Shown one piece after another: positions 1 through 9,419 of a stretch of 64,000 bases of DNA. The position numbers were made by a program, and so were the translations under genes. Origin of the DNA: Hyaloperonospora brassicae (Eukaryota > Oomycota > Peronosporomycetes > Peronosporales > Peronosporaceae). Each line of letters begins with the position of its first letter. Position 1 is the stretch's first letter. Below the pieces are notes generated by a model, which worked only from the letters and a program-made list of their open reading frames with translations, did no database searches and was not told where the DNA came from. Location of the stretch: NCBI GenBank assembly GCA_947650285.1, contig CANTFL010000323.1, positions 19,784 through 83,783 on the forward strand, in the 5' to 3' direction.

Positions 1-3
1 AGC

Positions 4-1126
4 TTGTCTCACGAGACAAGCCAACACCATCGAATACCCGTATTCGATGCAACTGAGCTTCACGGCTTGCGTTCCAGCGCGAAGAACTTTCGCGGTGAAG
101 AAGATTTTTATCTCGATGTCTTTCTTAGACATCTATGGTACAACAGCAACCAAAAGCGTGACAAAGCATCGCTTTTGGCTGCGTGGAACGCGTTCGTCCA
201 AAACGTAAAGAATTTTGGACGAGAAGGGTGGCTCAAGAAACTTGAGGCGACACGCCTCAGGTTCGAAAGGCGAACGCCAACCGGTGCTAGGTACCGGTTG
301 CACTGTTTATCGAGTGAGGCAGGCATTCCTTGACTCACATGGGGAGACCCCTGTGCGAGTTGTGTTGACAACTCGCAGCGTGCACATAGGGATGTGTACT
401 CCCTAAATTCGCCCTGGGGAAGGGCACACATCTCGGCTGAGATGCGTGACGCGATTGCAAACTTGCAATCCGTCTACAAGCGCCTAGGGCGCGTGTTTAC
501 CGATGGGCCACAGGACTCATCGGATGGGTCTCGTCATACTGGCGGACGAGACCTTCAACATCCATCAACAGCTGAGAGCGGGGCTCCCAGCTGTTCCAAG
601 AGGGTGGATACCCCCGCCACTGGACGAGGTGGCTCGTCCTTGATCCTGAATCGTCACGGTGATTCAAGATACGCTCCACTAGAAAGCGTTGATCACCGTG
701 AGCATCCACCAAAGGATGTGGTGGAGGAGGAAAGACCTCCTCCAGATGATTCGGTTCACCATCTCGACCCTTACGAGATGGATCGCGCAATCGATGAATT
801 GCGCGATGACTTGAAGCACGAGAGCGACCGGCGCTACGCTTTGACTGATACCGTGCGGAAGAACCGCAAGGATCACGAGGCTGATCGGGCGAGGGATCGC
901 GCCGATTATGCCACAGCGTAGCTTCAGGTCGAGCGGGATGTCCGCTTCCTATTCGGCGAGCTGGCGACAGCTCGCGGGGAGATATCTCGGTTGAGCTCCG
1001 AGGTATCTTATCTGCGCGACCAGACGGATCGTCTGTAGCGCGAACGCAAGAACTTGATGGATGTTCTTGAACGTGGGGGCTATATTCATCGGAAGAAGAA
1101 GGCTCGTATCGACGGTACGGTCTGAG
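4..1126 (+). pseudogene. Antisense coiled-coil reading frame at the 3' end of the Ty3 element
   Basis: One plus-strand frame runs from the window edge to TGA at 1124, broken only by TGA at 331, TAG at 919 and TAG at 1036. It reads as an ordinary protein: an aromatic-rich N-terminal part (DFYLDVFLRHLWYNSNQ, KNFGREGWLKK), a Ser/Asp/Arg-rich middle and a charged coiled coil ([29 protein letters not shown]) with a basic end. The true start may lie left of base 1. It overlaps the chromodomain frame on the other strand for 630 bp. No function is recognised. Caution: hairpin-rich DNA makes both strands alike, which can prolong an antisense frame. Confidence 0.55.
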
Positions 1127-1729
1127 TCGCCCCACGTAAAACGTAGGATGCGCGCGCATCCTACGTGGCAATTCGATCGTGTATGCATTGCCCTTGCGAT
1201 GCAACACTCGAAATGGCCCAATGTATTTCGGCAGTAGTAAACTACTGCCGACACTAGTGACTGCATGTCCAGGTAAGTTTACCGTAGACAGTAGTACTAG
1301 GTCATTAACTTTAAATGAAAGAACATTTGCTCTTCCATTCTTGTCTGCGTTCCGTTTCTGACGGTCCACCGCATTTGCGATGGAGTCCTGAACGAAAAGG
1401 ACTACCGCCTCTCGAGTCAGCAGGAAGTTCTCTGTTGACTCTTTGTTTTGCCTTTCAGTGCGCTTCGTGCGCACTGCTAAGAGATTGTTCTCTTCTTCAG
1501 CGAGGTTGTCTTCTTCCTCGCTGGAATAATCGTTGACGATGCTGAATATCCCAGCATCGTCATCATCATCCGAGTCAGTAATAGCGTCGTCGCTATTATT
1601 GAGATGATCTTCTTCATCGATGTCGACTTGATCGACATCGGCATCATACGTGACGACGTTAGCGTCGACACGTGATGAGCAAGAGCCAAAACGGTTTTTG
1701 CTCGAGCGAGTCCCTCCCCCCTTATCCAA
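497..1729 (-). CDS. Integrase C-terminus with chromodomain
   Basis: An open 410-residue frame. The first 90 residues are very acidic (Asp/Glu runs) and probably not original pol. From about residue 130 it reads as the integrase C-terminal region: [25 protein letters not shown] and [17 protein letters not shown] low-complexity Ser/Arg/Pro linker follows, then a chromodomain (about residues 340-395) with [13 protein letters not shown] and [16 protein letters not shown], carrying the aromatic and acidic residues typical of methyl-lysine readers. Chromodomains can steer chromovirus integration to marked chromatin. This frame overlaps an antisense reading frame over 497-1126. Confidence 0.82.
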   Translation of the reverse strand: MDKGGGTRSSKNRFGSCSSRVDANVVTYDADVDQVDIDEEDHLNNSDDAITDSDDDDDAGIFSIVNDYSSEEEDNLAEEENNLLAVRTKRTERQNKESTENFLLTREAVVLFVQDSIANAVDRQKRNADKNGRANVLSFKVNDLVLLSTVNLPGHAVTSVGSSLLLPKYIGPFRVLHRKGNAYTIELPRRMRAHPTFYVGRLRPYRRYEPSSSDEYSPHVQEHPSSSCVRATDDPSGRADKIPRSSTEISPRELSPARRIGSGHPARPEATLWHNRRDPSPDQPRDPCGSSARYQSKRSAGRSRASSHRAIHRLRDPSRKGRDGEPNHLEEVFPPPPHPLVDAHGDQRFLVERILNHRDDSGSRTSHLVQWRGYPPSWNSWEPRSQLLMDVEGLVRQYDETHPMSPVAHR

Positions 1730-2343
1730 GAGTCACACTCTATAAGGGCGGGCACACGTGGATGGCGTAGGCCATTCACGTAAAACGGTGTGTGCTGTGT
1801 TGAGGCATGCACCGAATTATTGATGGCGAATTCCACCATGGGTAGGAATTCGCTCCAACTCGAAAACGAGTGGACATATCCTCGAAGGATCTATTCGAGG
1901 ACACGATTCGCACGTTCCGTCTGACCATCTGTTTCGGGATGGTCAGAAGTGGACATCGCCAACCGTGTTCCGAGAGAACGGAACACGGATTGCCAAAGTT
2001 CCACCGTGAATCGAGGGTCACGGTCGGATACGAGTTCACGGGGTAACCCGTGGAGTCTAAAGACAGTGTCGAGAAAGACACGAGCACAACCTTGAGCCTT
2101 GATCGACTCGGGTACAGCAGCAAGATGGACCATCTTGCTGAATCGGTCAACAAACACAAGAATACCATTATTCTTGTGAGCGTCTTCGGGAAAACCGAAG
2201 ACGAAGTCCATTGAAACGGACTACCAGCACTCTGCTGGAACAGGCAGAGGTTGCAATGGTGCACGGGATGAAGGACTAGGCTTCACCCGCTGACAAACCT
2301 CGCAATCACGTATGTACTTGCGGACAAACTGATACTGGCGTGG
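1730..2343 (-). pseudogene. Integrase catalytic core, frame-disrupted
   Basis: Three frames are needed to follow the integrase core. The CX2C half of the zinc finger lies just after 2340. The core at 2211-1891 shows the first catalytic Asp in MDFVFGFPED, the second in VSDRDPRFT and the Glu in DHPETDGQTERANRVLE, so all three DDE residues survive. The continuation MVEFAINNSVHAST (1839 onward) is in another frame. The core inserts element cDNA in the nucleus. The disruptions look like small indels in an old copy, or assembly errors; the two cannot be told apart here. Confidence 0.85.
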
Positions 2344-3240
2344 CTAGTAAAAGTCACGACTTACCGTGAGGTAAGTCTTTTCTCTCCCACGATGGCCGCT
2401 TGTTGGGGCATCGTGACAATCGTACATGATGCGTAAACGCATATCATCATGAGCGGGTACGACGACACGAGGCGTGTCGCCGGCAACAGCTGTATAATAC
2501 AGCAACCCGTTGCGTGTCGTATACCGATCCGATGAGGATCGGTACAAAGCCGGTAAATCTTTCAATGATTTACTGGATGGATTCAACAGATGATCCATCA
2601 ATCGCAGAAGATCTTTATCTTCTGCGTATGCCTTTCGTACGTCGTCAAGTAAGCTTGACGACGGAACACTGGCTGTCAGTGTCGCAACAGTGGGCTTATC
2701 CTCACTGTTGAATTGTGCGACCGGCTCGAAATCGGGCCGGCGCGAAAGCGCATCAGCGACGACGTTTAGTCGTCCTGGTTTATACTCCACGGAGGAGTTA
2801 TACTCCGCGAAGAAAGACAGCCACCTCGCCATCCTTTGCGAGAGGTGTGGGCTGTTTACGGCCGTGCGTAGTGACGCATGGTCCGTATAGACAACAAACG
2901 GTCTATCTCCCAAGAGATAGACGCGAAACTTAGCCAGTGCGTACTTCATGGCAAGGAGTTCCTTGTCATGCACTTGGTATTTGCGCTCAGCTGCCTGCAG
3001 CTGACGCGACTGATAACAGATGACGCGCTCTGCGCCATCTGCATCGAATTGCATTAAAGCACAGCCGATTGCAAAATCGCTGGCGTCACAGACCACATCA
3101 AATGGCCTGTCCTGATCTGCAATCGCCAAGGTCGGCGACTGCATCAAGCTCCGCTTGATACCTTCAAAGGAACGCTGGCACTCAGCGTTCCATGACCACT
3201 TGACATTTTTCTTGAGCAAGCAAGAAAGATGAACAGTCAT
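2344..3240 (-). CDS. Pol fragment: RT C-terminus, RNase H and integrase zinc finger
   Basis: The fragment starts in the RT connection (LLKKNVKWSWNAECQRSF). It contains the Ty3 RNase H with FDVVCDASDFAIGCALMQ, the DKELLAMKYAL helix and YTDHASLRT, ending in ADALSRRPDFE. After a linker it enters the integrase N-terminal HHCC finger (RLRIMYDCHDAPTSGHRGR, with H-x3-H-type spacing) and stops after VSRDFY. Catalytic D, E and D residues of RNase H are present. It is separated from the upstream RT by two frame changes in 3240-3530 and from the integrase core by a stop at about 2342. Confidence 0.88.
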   Translation of the reverse strand: MTVHLSCLLKKNVKWSWNAECQRSFEGIKRSLMQSPTLAIADQDRPFDVVCDASDFAIGCALMQFDADGAERVICYQSRQLQAAERKYQVHDKELLAMKYALAKFRVYLLGDRPFVVYTDHASLRTAVNSPHLSQRMARWLSFFAEYNSSVEYKPGRLNVVADALSRRPDFEPVAQFNSEDKPTVATLTASVPSSSLLDDVRKAYAEDKDLLRLMDHLLNPSSKSLKDLPALYRSSSDRYTTRNGLLYYTAVAGDTPRVVVPAHDDMRLRIMYDCHDAPTSGHRGREKTYLTVSRDFY

Positions 3241-3457
3241 CTCGGCGTAGTTGCGCGAGTACTTGGGTAAGTACGCTGCTAGCTCAAGGAATTTCTATAG
3301 TCCCTTGACATCGACTGGCACTGGCCAGTCGGTGATCGCCTTGATCTTCTCGGGATCAGGGCGTACGCCGTGTTTACCCACGATGCACCCAAGAAGTGGT
3401 ATTTCGCTAGCCGCGTATATACACTTCTTGAGGTTGGCGTACAACTTATGCTTCTGC

Positions 3458-5341
3458 TTAAGCTGAATAACCTAAAGAATGTGTCTTCTGATGAATTGTA
3501 ACGTCCGTCTTTCCTTCTATAATCTGGCAATGAACGAACACATCGTCAAAGTAACTCGGTGCGAAATCCCGCACCGGTCTCAACAGATTTGTGACACATC
3601 TGTTGAATGTTGCAGGGGCGTTGCTCAGCCCCTGTGGCATCACTAGCCACTCCCACAGCATCCCGCTGGGGGTATTCACTGCCGTGAACGGGATGTCCCG
3701 TTCACGCATGAGGATCTGATAGAATCCATCCATCAGATCCATGGACGAAAAGATGGTACTCTTTGACATACCATCTAGGATTACGTCCTTCCTCGGTATC
3801 GGCGTCTGAGCCGGTACCGTTGCAGCATTCAACTTGTTGAATGCGTGCACTATCCGCCACCCTCCTGTGGCCTTTCGCACACAGAAGGTCGGAGAGCTGT
3901 GAGGGGATGTTGATTCTCTCACATGGCCCGCTGCTAAGCGATCGGCAAAGAACTTGTCGATCGCTAGTACTTGTTCACGAGGCAGTGGCCACTGCTTCAT
4001 GACACAGTACTTCGAGCCCGGTTTGAGATCGATCTCGTGTCGAGTGCCTTTGTCCTTAGGCAACTCGCAAGGTACTGATTCAGGGAATACATCCCTGAAT
4101 TCGATCAAATCCTTATACAAAGGATTTGCCTGAAGTGACTCCCAGGATTGAGACGTGTATCGCTCAATCCGAGTCTTCTCATCGAGGACACTTTCGTCCA
4201 TCGATGAGCTGCTGAGAACCCTCTTGGTCTCAGCAAATACTGTTGCCGAACGAATACCGGCCACATACTCATCCTCCGTGACGAGTATGCAGATCTGCTT
4301 GACTTTGCCACTACGCATATCACGCAAGAACCGTTTCGGTTCTAGCGTTGGCAACTGAGTTATCTCCGAAGTTAACTTCGGAGGCACAATCAGATCAAGC
4401 GTATAATCGCCTACGCTTGATCCGTCATTAACCAAGACGTTCAACGTCTCGGTTTCTTCCCGGGAACTTGCTTCCACAGGTTGCTGAGGGCCTGATCCCT
4501 CAGCAAGTGACTCTTGAGGAATTACTTCCTCAAGTACGTGGGGACTTATTCCCTCGACGTCTTCTGACTGTGGCTGTGCAACCACAGTCAGGCACCGATC
4601 CTCTACGGTCGACTCTCCAGTCGACCTAGGATTTCCATGTTGCCCCTTGGAGGCAACAGGTTTCTTTTGTCTAAGATGCTGCCCGCTAGGCATGCATCCA
4701 TGTCCCGGTCCACTCGACTTATTCGAGTGGTGGACCTTCGGCGCTGCCTGTACTTCTGTACAGCCGCCGGGAGCTTGCTCCACAGTGTAGTGATTAACTA
4801 CACTGTGATCTTGTGCAGTCGTGCTAACGACCGTACCGAAAGTGAGGCCATCGCACTCACTCGCAGAACATCCACACGCTTGTGGACGCTCCAAGATGTT
4901 CATCAGATGGCCATCTGATGAACAAGCAGCAGTCATCTTCACGGATCGATGCTGCCAGCTCACCTTTGGCTCGTACTTTCTGATCCAAGGTAATCCCAGG
5001 ATGACATCAAACTTGTCATCCAGATCCAGTACGATGAAGTCACCATCGTACTGTTCGCCCTCTAACGTGTAGTGGATTCCTACTACACGTTTCTCAACGG
5101 TTATCGATGCGCCTGTTGCAAGGCGCACCGTCATCCTTGTGAGGGGAATGTCGCGCTCAACGAACTTGAGCCTACGACCCTCTGGTGACTGGCATCGAAC
5201 AACTTTGTTCGACGCCCCACAGTACACTAGGGCACGAAGCGACAAATCATTTGTCGCTTCCAACTTCAAGGTGATGAGCGAAACGTCATCACCAGGTGCA
5301 GAGACACACAATGATTGTGTATCTGGAGCAACTTTCGTCAA
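3458..5341 (-). CDS. pol: Pol fragment: aspartic protease (catalytic Asp lost) and reverse transcriptase
   Basis: The N-terminus (residues 1-140) is a retropepsin-like domain with the later signature FDVILGLPWI, but the active-site segment reads LVYCGASNK, where the family has Asp before the C/S-G-A, so the catalytic Asp is Tyr. A long acidic, Ser/Gln-rich linker follows. The reverse transcriptase starts near residue 415 (EIDLKPGSKYCVMKQWPL) and includes GGWRIVHAFNKLN, MPQGLSNAPATFNR and the catalytic YFDDVFVH. The frame breaks about 30 codons after that motif and RT resumes in other frames toward 3240. The copy is therefore defective twice over: protease active site and pol frame. Confidence 0.9.
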   Translation of the reverse strand: MTKVAPDTQSLCVSAPGDDVSLITLKLEATNDLSLRALVYCGASNKVVRCQSPEGRRLKFVERDIPLTRMTVRLATGASITVEKRVVGIHYTLEGEQYDGDFIVLDLDDKFDVILGLPWIRKYEPKVSWQHRSVKMTAACSSDGHLMNILERPQACGCSASECDGLTFGTVVSTTAQDHSVVNHYTVEQAPGGCTEVQAAPKVHHSNKSSGPGHGCMPSGQHLRQKKPVASKGQHGNPRSTGESTVEDRCLTVVAQPQSEDVEGISPHVLEEVIPQESLAEGSGPQQPVEASSREETETLNVLVNDGSSVGDYTLDLIVPPKLTSEITQLPTLEPKRFLRDMRSGKVKQICILVTEDEYVAGIRSATVFAETKRVLSSSSMDESVLDEKTRIERYTSQSWESLQANPLYKDLIEFRDVFPESVPCELPKDKGTRHEIDLKPGSKYCVMKQWPLPREQVLAIDKFFADRLAAGHVRESTSPHSSPTFCVRKATGGWRIVHAFNKLNAATVPAQTPIPRKDVILDGMSKSTIFSSMDLMDGFYQILMRERDIPFTAVNTPSGMLWEWLVMPQGLSNAPATFNRCVTNLLRPVRDFAPSYFDDVFVHCQIIEGKTDVTIHQKTHSLGYSA

Positions 5342-5394
5342 GAGATTTGCAAATTCTCTTGAGGTTGCTGGATTAGTAGGGCGCTCCGCCCCTA

Positions 5395-6546
5395 CTAACC
5401 CCGACCATTTTTTGATGGCCCGTCTCGCTGTTGCGGCTTCGCAACAGCGCTGGACCCACGCCCATTGCCCTTTCTGGCAAAAGGTCGTCCATTTCGCTCA
5501 GTACTGTTTGGTACTGGGCGTGGAGCACTACACTCGTATGCGTAGTGCCCTAACTTCTGACAGCGATTGCACTTCTGCAATCGCTTGATGTTCGAAGAGC
5601 GAGGTCTCTCGCTCTCAACATAGCAGAGGTCCATTGGTTCTGGACCTCCGATCTCTTGTCGTCTCGGTGGACGATAAGAGTTTGAGCTAGCATGAGCCTG
5701 TCTCATGCTTAAGTCTTCCTGTTCCGCGGCTGATATCGCATCTTCCAGCGTATTCAGCTCAAGGCGGAACCGATGGCTCGTGACGGGCCCTCCTGTGAGC
5801 CCTTGCATGAACACCGTAATCAACGTGTGTTCATGTACTGGGTTAGCAGTTATACTACTCGCGAGGAGTCGTATATGTTGTGCGTAAGCGTGCACATCAC
5901 GCTTACCCTGCTTGAGTTTCAGGAGCTCTGAACGAGCCCTGAACTCAGCCCGTGGCGGCTCAAACGTTTGTCTGAGCCGGAAGTTGAAGTCATCTAGCGA
6001 CCTAAACTCGTTTGGGTCGCTACTCTCGAGTCCCAGGGACCAAGTTTTGGCACGCCCTGCCAAGTGGGTTTGAGCAAATGTGAGTTTCATTTGCTCATCT
6101 TCGACGCGACGAGACCTTAGGGCTCTGTCGAGTTCGACAAACCATAGTAACAGGGAGTCCTCCGGGACTCCACTGTACTTGGAGATGTCAACTTTCATGA
6201 CTTCGGGACGACGCGCATGCGCCGTCCCGCCCACAGCAGCATGGAATTGCTGCTGTCTCAACAGCTCTGTCTGTTGAGCACCGAGTTCTCTCAACTGCTC
6301 GGCCTGTTGAGAGCCTTGCTGGTGAAGCAAGGCTACTTTTTCCCTTTCGGCGACAAGTTCATTTTGAATGAACTTGGCTATAGCGGCATGTTGTTGGTCT
6401 CTGTCTAGAGACTCCAACATGGCGCTAATGGCGAGTTCGCCTACGGTAGAACTCATTCGTTCTACCGCACCCCATTCGATGTCACTCAAATGGGTAAACC
6501 CTTCACGCGTGGTGTGAAAGGTCTCTTCATCATCCAACATGTTCAT
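5395..6546 (-). CDS. gag: Ty3/Gypsy Gag with CCHC zinc knuckle
   Basis: A 383-residue structural polyprotein that would form the particle and bind element RNA. The middle (about residues 110-275) has the retrotransposon Gag pattern, including FAQTHLAGRAKTWSLGL and LNTLEDAISAAEQEDL. Near residue 327 is a zinc knuckle CNRCQKLGHYAYEC (CX2CX4HX4C), followed by a basic Arg/Lys/Gly tail. The N-terminal half has a Gln/Leu-rich coiled coil. The start ATG lies 45 bp inside the LTR and the frame is open throughout. It is followed by the protease frame, offset by a short spacer, as expected for a Gag-Pol fusion or reinitiation. Confidence 0.88.
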   Translation of the reverse strand: MNMLDDEETFHTTREGFTHLSDIEWGAVERMSSTVGELAISAMLESLDRDQQHAAIAKFIQNELVAEREKVALLHQQGSQQAEQLRELGAQQTELLRQQQFHAAVGGTAHARRPEVMKVDISKYSGVPEDSLLLWFVELDRALRSRRVEDEQMKLTFAQTHLAGRAKTWSLGLESSDPNEFRSLDDFNFRLRQTFEPPRAEFRARSELLKLKQGKRDVHAYAQHIRLLASSITANPVHEHTLITVFMQGLTGGPVTSHRFRLELNTLEDAISAAEQEDLSMRQAHASSNSYRPPRRQEIGGPEPMDLCYVESERPRSSNIKRLQKCNRCQKLGHYAYECSAPRPVPNSTERNGRPFARKGNGRGSSAVAKPQQRDGPSKNGRG

Positions 6547-6579
6547 GTTGGATGTTGTGGTCCTTGGAAGGACTACAAA

Positions 6580-6589
6580 GTGCTACCAG
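6580..6589 (-). promoter_or_regulatory. Putative tRNA primer-binding site
   Basis: Immediately inside the LTR, the minus strand reads CC then TGGTAGCAC. TGGTAGCA is complementary to a tRNA 3' end ...UGCUACCA, as in several initiator Met tRNAs. The position, two bases from the LTR end, is right, but the match is only about eight bases, so the primer identity is a suggestion. Confidence 0.45.
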
Positions 6590-6590
6590 G

Positions 6591-6981
6591 TGTAACGGGG
6601 CACACCCTTGCGTGAACTTAACGCAAGGGTTTCGGTGCCCCGACAGACGTACACGTGGCAAGCGAGGAAGCGTAGGCAAGGTAAAAGCAGAACTGTTATA
6701 TTAATATAATCAAGTCTTTAAACTACTGTCTCTCTGTTTGACTTCACTTAATTATCTTAATATAACTGAGTGTATGGTGACGTCTCGTCACCACTCATTG
6801 CGCGCGTCTTGCGGCGATTGGTGGGTTGATATCATCAAGATATCAACCAATGAACAGACTCTTTGGTCGACCCTTCAATATCACCACTTTGGTGATATTG
6901 TTCAAAGAATATTCAAATTCATATTCTTTATTGTCACTTTCCTTAAAGTGACAATTCCATGTAACGAGCTGCCCCGTTACA
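6591..6981 (-). repeat. LTR (5' LTR in element orientation), 391 bp
   Basis: The segment begins TGTAACGGGGCA and ends TGCCCCGTTACA, a perfect 12-bp terminal inverted repeat with the TG...CA ends of LTRs, and lies directly upstream of gag. It contains perfect hairpins at 6824-6833/6839-6848, 6876-6885/6891-6900 and 6930-6940/6945-6955. The terminal 50 bp fold as nested stems (GGGGCAC with GTGCCCC around an inner CCTTGCG stem). The partner LTR is outside the window, so LTR divergence and target-site duplication cannot be read. Confidence 0.85.
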
Positions 6982-7314
6982 CTGCTCCTGCGGCACGCAC
7001 CCGACTTGGTACGGGCATATGACTGGAGACTTCTAGCGCCGGGGCGTGTCCAGAAGACAGGTGAGTGTCAGTACCCGGAGCAGCGAATTATTATCCAGCT
7101 CGAGCAGTAGCAAGACGGTATCCATCGGTACATTGCGGCAGACAACGTTGAAGATTAGCGAACGGCGGCCGACTGTCTGACGCTACGCCGGAGTAAAGCC
7201 GCCTAAGGCATAGTCTTTTACGCGCATCCGCAAGTCCACGGGCTTCCGTGGAGTGACCCGGACTCTATAGCAAACAAACACGTCCAACGGGCATTAAAAA
7301 CCTAACCATTTCGG
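6982..7314. other. Non-coding spacer between LTR and LINE relic
   Basis: No convincing coding frame and no repeat seen. The dense hairpins of the neighbouring element end exactly at 6981 and are not present here. Confidence 0.6.
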
Positions 7315-8090
7315 TTGTTGAAAGGGTCAGGAATTGCACTCACTCTACCGGTGGTTAGGCTCGAGGAGGCAGCGCGTACTAGCGCTTGGCAAGCGGACGC
7401 ATTATCACAGACACCAGTTTATTTGTGGGCCTACGGCACCGAACTCACAGCATACCAGGTCTGGGTCTGCTATCGGGTCGCGGTCCGGCAACTAAATCTG
7501 TATTTTACGGGAAGGGGGCTTGACCCCTCTTGTCACAAGCTTCATTGCTGTCGTGGGGCGAGCGAGACGCTGGAACACATCTTCTAATCCTGCCCCTGCG
7601 CGCAGTCCTGTTGGCAGAAACTGATATGCCATTGGACGGGAGAACGCTGGAGGATGGATCAACTACACGACTTTCGCTCCAATAGTGCAAGTAGGTCGGC
7701 GCCGACGCTATCCAAGGTGGCCGAAGACCGTTTAACGCGGGATCATCCGGACGAAGATACGGAATATGCGAAGGTCTGGAGGAGGCTCTGGCGTCTGCTG
7801 AGCAGCATCTGTGTAACTACGTTGTGAATCCAAGGGAACAGAGTTGTTTTTTAACGCGAGGAAGTCACGCTCGCAAGAAGATTCGAGGCGTTTTGGCAAA
7901 ACGGCATGCGGCAACTCCGGGCTGTAGCAAAGTGGGAATTCCGCAGGACCGAGACGAAAATTCATGAAGCACGCCTGCTATTATGTCATCGACACATCGC
8001 AAGGCAACCAAGAGAGCCGTCGCCTATGGTGACCAGCCCCGTACACCGCCGGACTCGAACGAGGCACCGGCGTTGCTAACCAGGCATAAG
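7315..8090 (+). pseudogene. LINE reverse-transcriptase C-terminal relic (zinc-knuckle region)
   Basis: In one main frame, broken by stops near 7587, 7825 and 7845, the translation shows a zf-RVT-type motif (CHKLHCCRGASETLEHIF, then SCPCAQSCWQ and WTGERW) and a downstream segment (VWRRLWRLLSSICVTTL) that matches the second relic at 9957-9715 in spacing and composition. This is the region after RT in plant- and oomycete-type LINEs. The gene body upstream is missing. Orientation is plus, opposite to the second relic. Confidence 0.6.
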
Positions 8091-9419
8091 ATCTATCAGG
8101 TATCTTGCAACCGGTAAATGGTGAAATAGACACGTCTGCTTCTCTCTCTATCTCACAAAGCGTATCTTACGTGATGTCCTACAGTTAATATCTTGTTGTC
8201 GCAGGTTCAGCGTGGCTTCAACAAAGATCATTTTCTTTACCGGCAAGCCATCAGTAGCCATGATAAGCCACTTCCCAATATGGGCTCTTCAAACAACAAC
8301 GGACCGAGACGAAGACCTCCTAAGAGCCACTCATCTGCCCCCCTTACCTTGGACGGGAAGTCCCCCTTCGTGGGGCCAACGTGAAAAGGGGGGGCTCTTC
8401 TCCGCTGCGCGTGCTACGGGAGGCAACGCAGCGTGCGACCCGAGAGGGAAGCAATCCTCCGGCATCCGGGAGGGAAGGCGACAGAGGTCGGCATCCCCGT
8501 GACTTTTTTAGTTCCTGCTCTTCACGAAGTGCCTCCCCTCGCGCCGACTCGTTCGCTGCGCGCGATACCCTTTCCCACGAAGTGAACTCTTCTAAGAACG
8601 TGATGACCTGTTGAGATCCAGTACCGGTCGTTTATGTCTTGAAGCACCAGGCCACGATACTCTTCGTCTCGTGATGCGCCTGGGCACGTCTGCACTAGAT
8701 TGTGCAATGGGATCGGCCCGAAGGGCAGGGCAAGTCGATCACCACGGAAGCGGCCAAGGATTACGACAAGATGGCACGTTGGGACTTCCTAAGTGGAACA
8801 GGCCTCCTAGTCATGCGCCCTCTGTCCCCTGAAGCAGATGAAGCGCGAAGCGACGCGTAGCCCAGCCCGGCCATCCGGTCAAGCGTGCGCACAAAGCTCT
8901 AACCCCGGACTTGGTCAACAGTCATTATCACGTGGCCTTTCGAGAGTGTCTTCCGTGACGTCTGGAGCATCGAGCCAGCAGAATGAGAAACGTGGTAGGC
9001 GAGAGTTCGTGTCATAATAGATGGCCGAGGTGGTTTCCACACAACAGACATCTTACGAGTGATAAGTAGCTCTAATGGACGATCAGACCTCTCTTTCTAG
9101 CCATCATGATAAGCCATCGTCCTCCTTTCATGTTGGTACTGCTTAGCAAGTTAGGGACAAAGGTGCCCTGTGGCACTAGCCCTCGCCGTTGCGCTCCATA
9201 AGTCGATCTGACGCGATATTGTACACACGCAGATGAACGCCGGCTTTGTCTAATATCTGACCACTACTTGTGCACATCAGACAGATGACACACATCAGAA
9301 TACTGTGCTTTGCTGCCGACTCGGCAGAACGCTAAGATATTTACACAAATTACACATTAGGACTGCAAATGACCGCATCACACCACACAATATTTGTTGT
9401 TGTTCGCAGATGGTCTATT
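8091..9419. other. Unresolved sequence between two LINE relics
   Basis: Short frames only. Plus-strand 8700-9000 has weak resemblance to the stretch just before LINE reverse transcriptase (a run reading LTPDLVNSHYHVAF), too short and broken to annotate. Probably further decayed transposon sequence. Confidence 0.3.

Larger units (their letters stand above)
1..6981 (-). mobile_element. Ty3/Gypsy chromovirus-like LTR retrotransposon, left end cut by window
   Basis: Read on the minus strand, the order is LTR (6591-6981), a putative primer-binding site, gag with a CCHC knuckle, protease, reverse transcriptase, RNase H, integrase and a C-terminal chromodomain, which is the Ty3/Gypsy chromovirus order. 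The second LTR should lie to the left of base 1. Several frame breaks split pol, so this copy is probably not autonomous. A reading frame on the opposite strand covers the last 1.1 kb. The whole element, LTR included, is packed with perfect 7-11 bp hairpins, a property that stops at the LTR edge (see findings). Names come from visible motifs; the clade inside chromoviruses is not determined. Confidence 0.93.

Noticed and set aside
1..6981. CRISPR-like or satellite array as explanation of the repeats
   Set aside because: The repeats are inverted and each stem sequence is different; there is no recurring unit or spacer pattern.
8700..9000. LINE reverse transcriptase N-terminal relic
   Set aside because: Only one short stretch resembles the block before RT; too weak to annotate.
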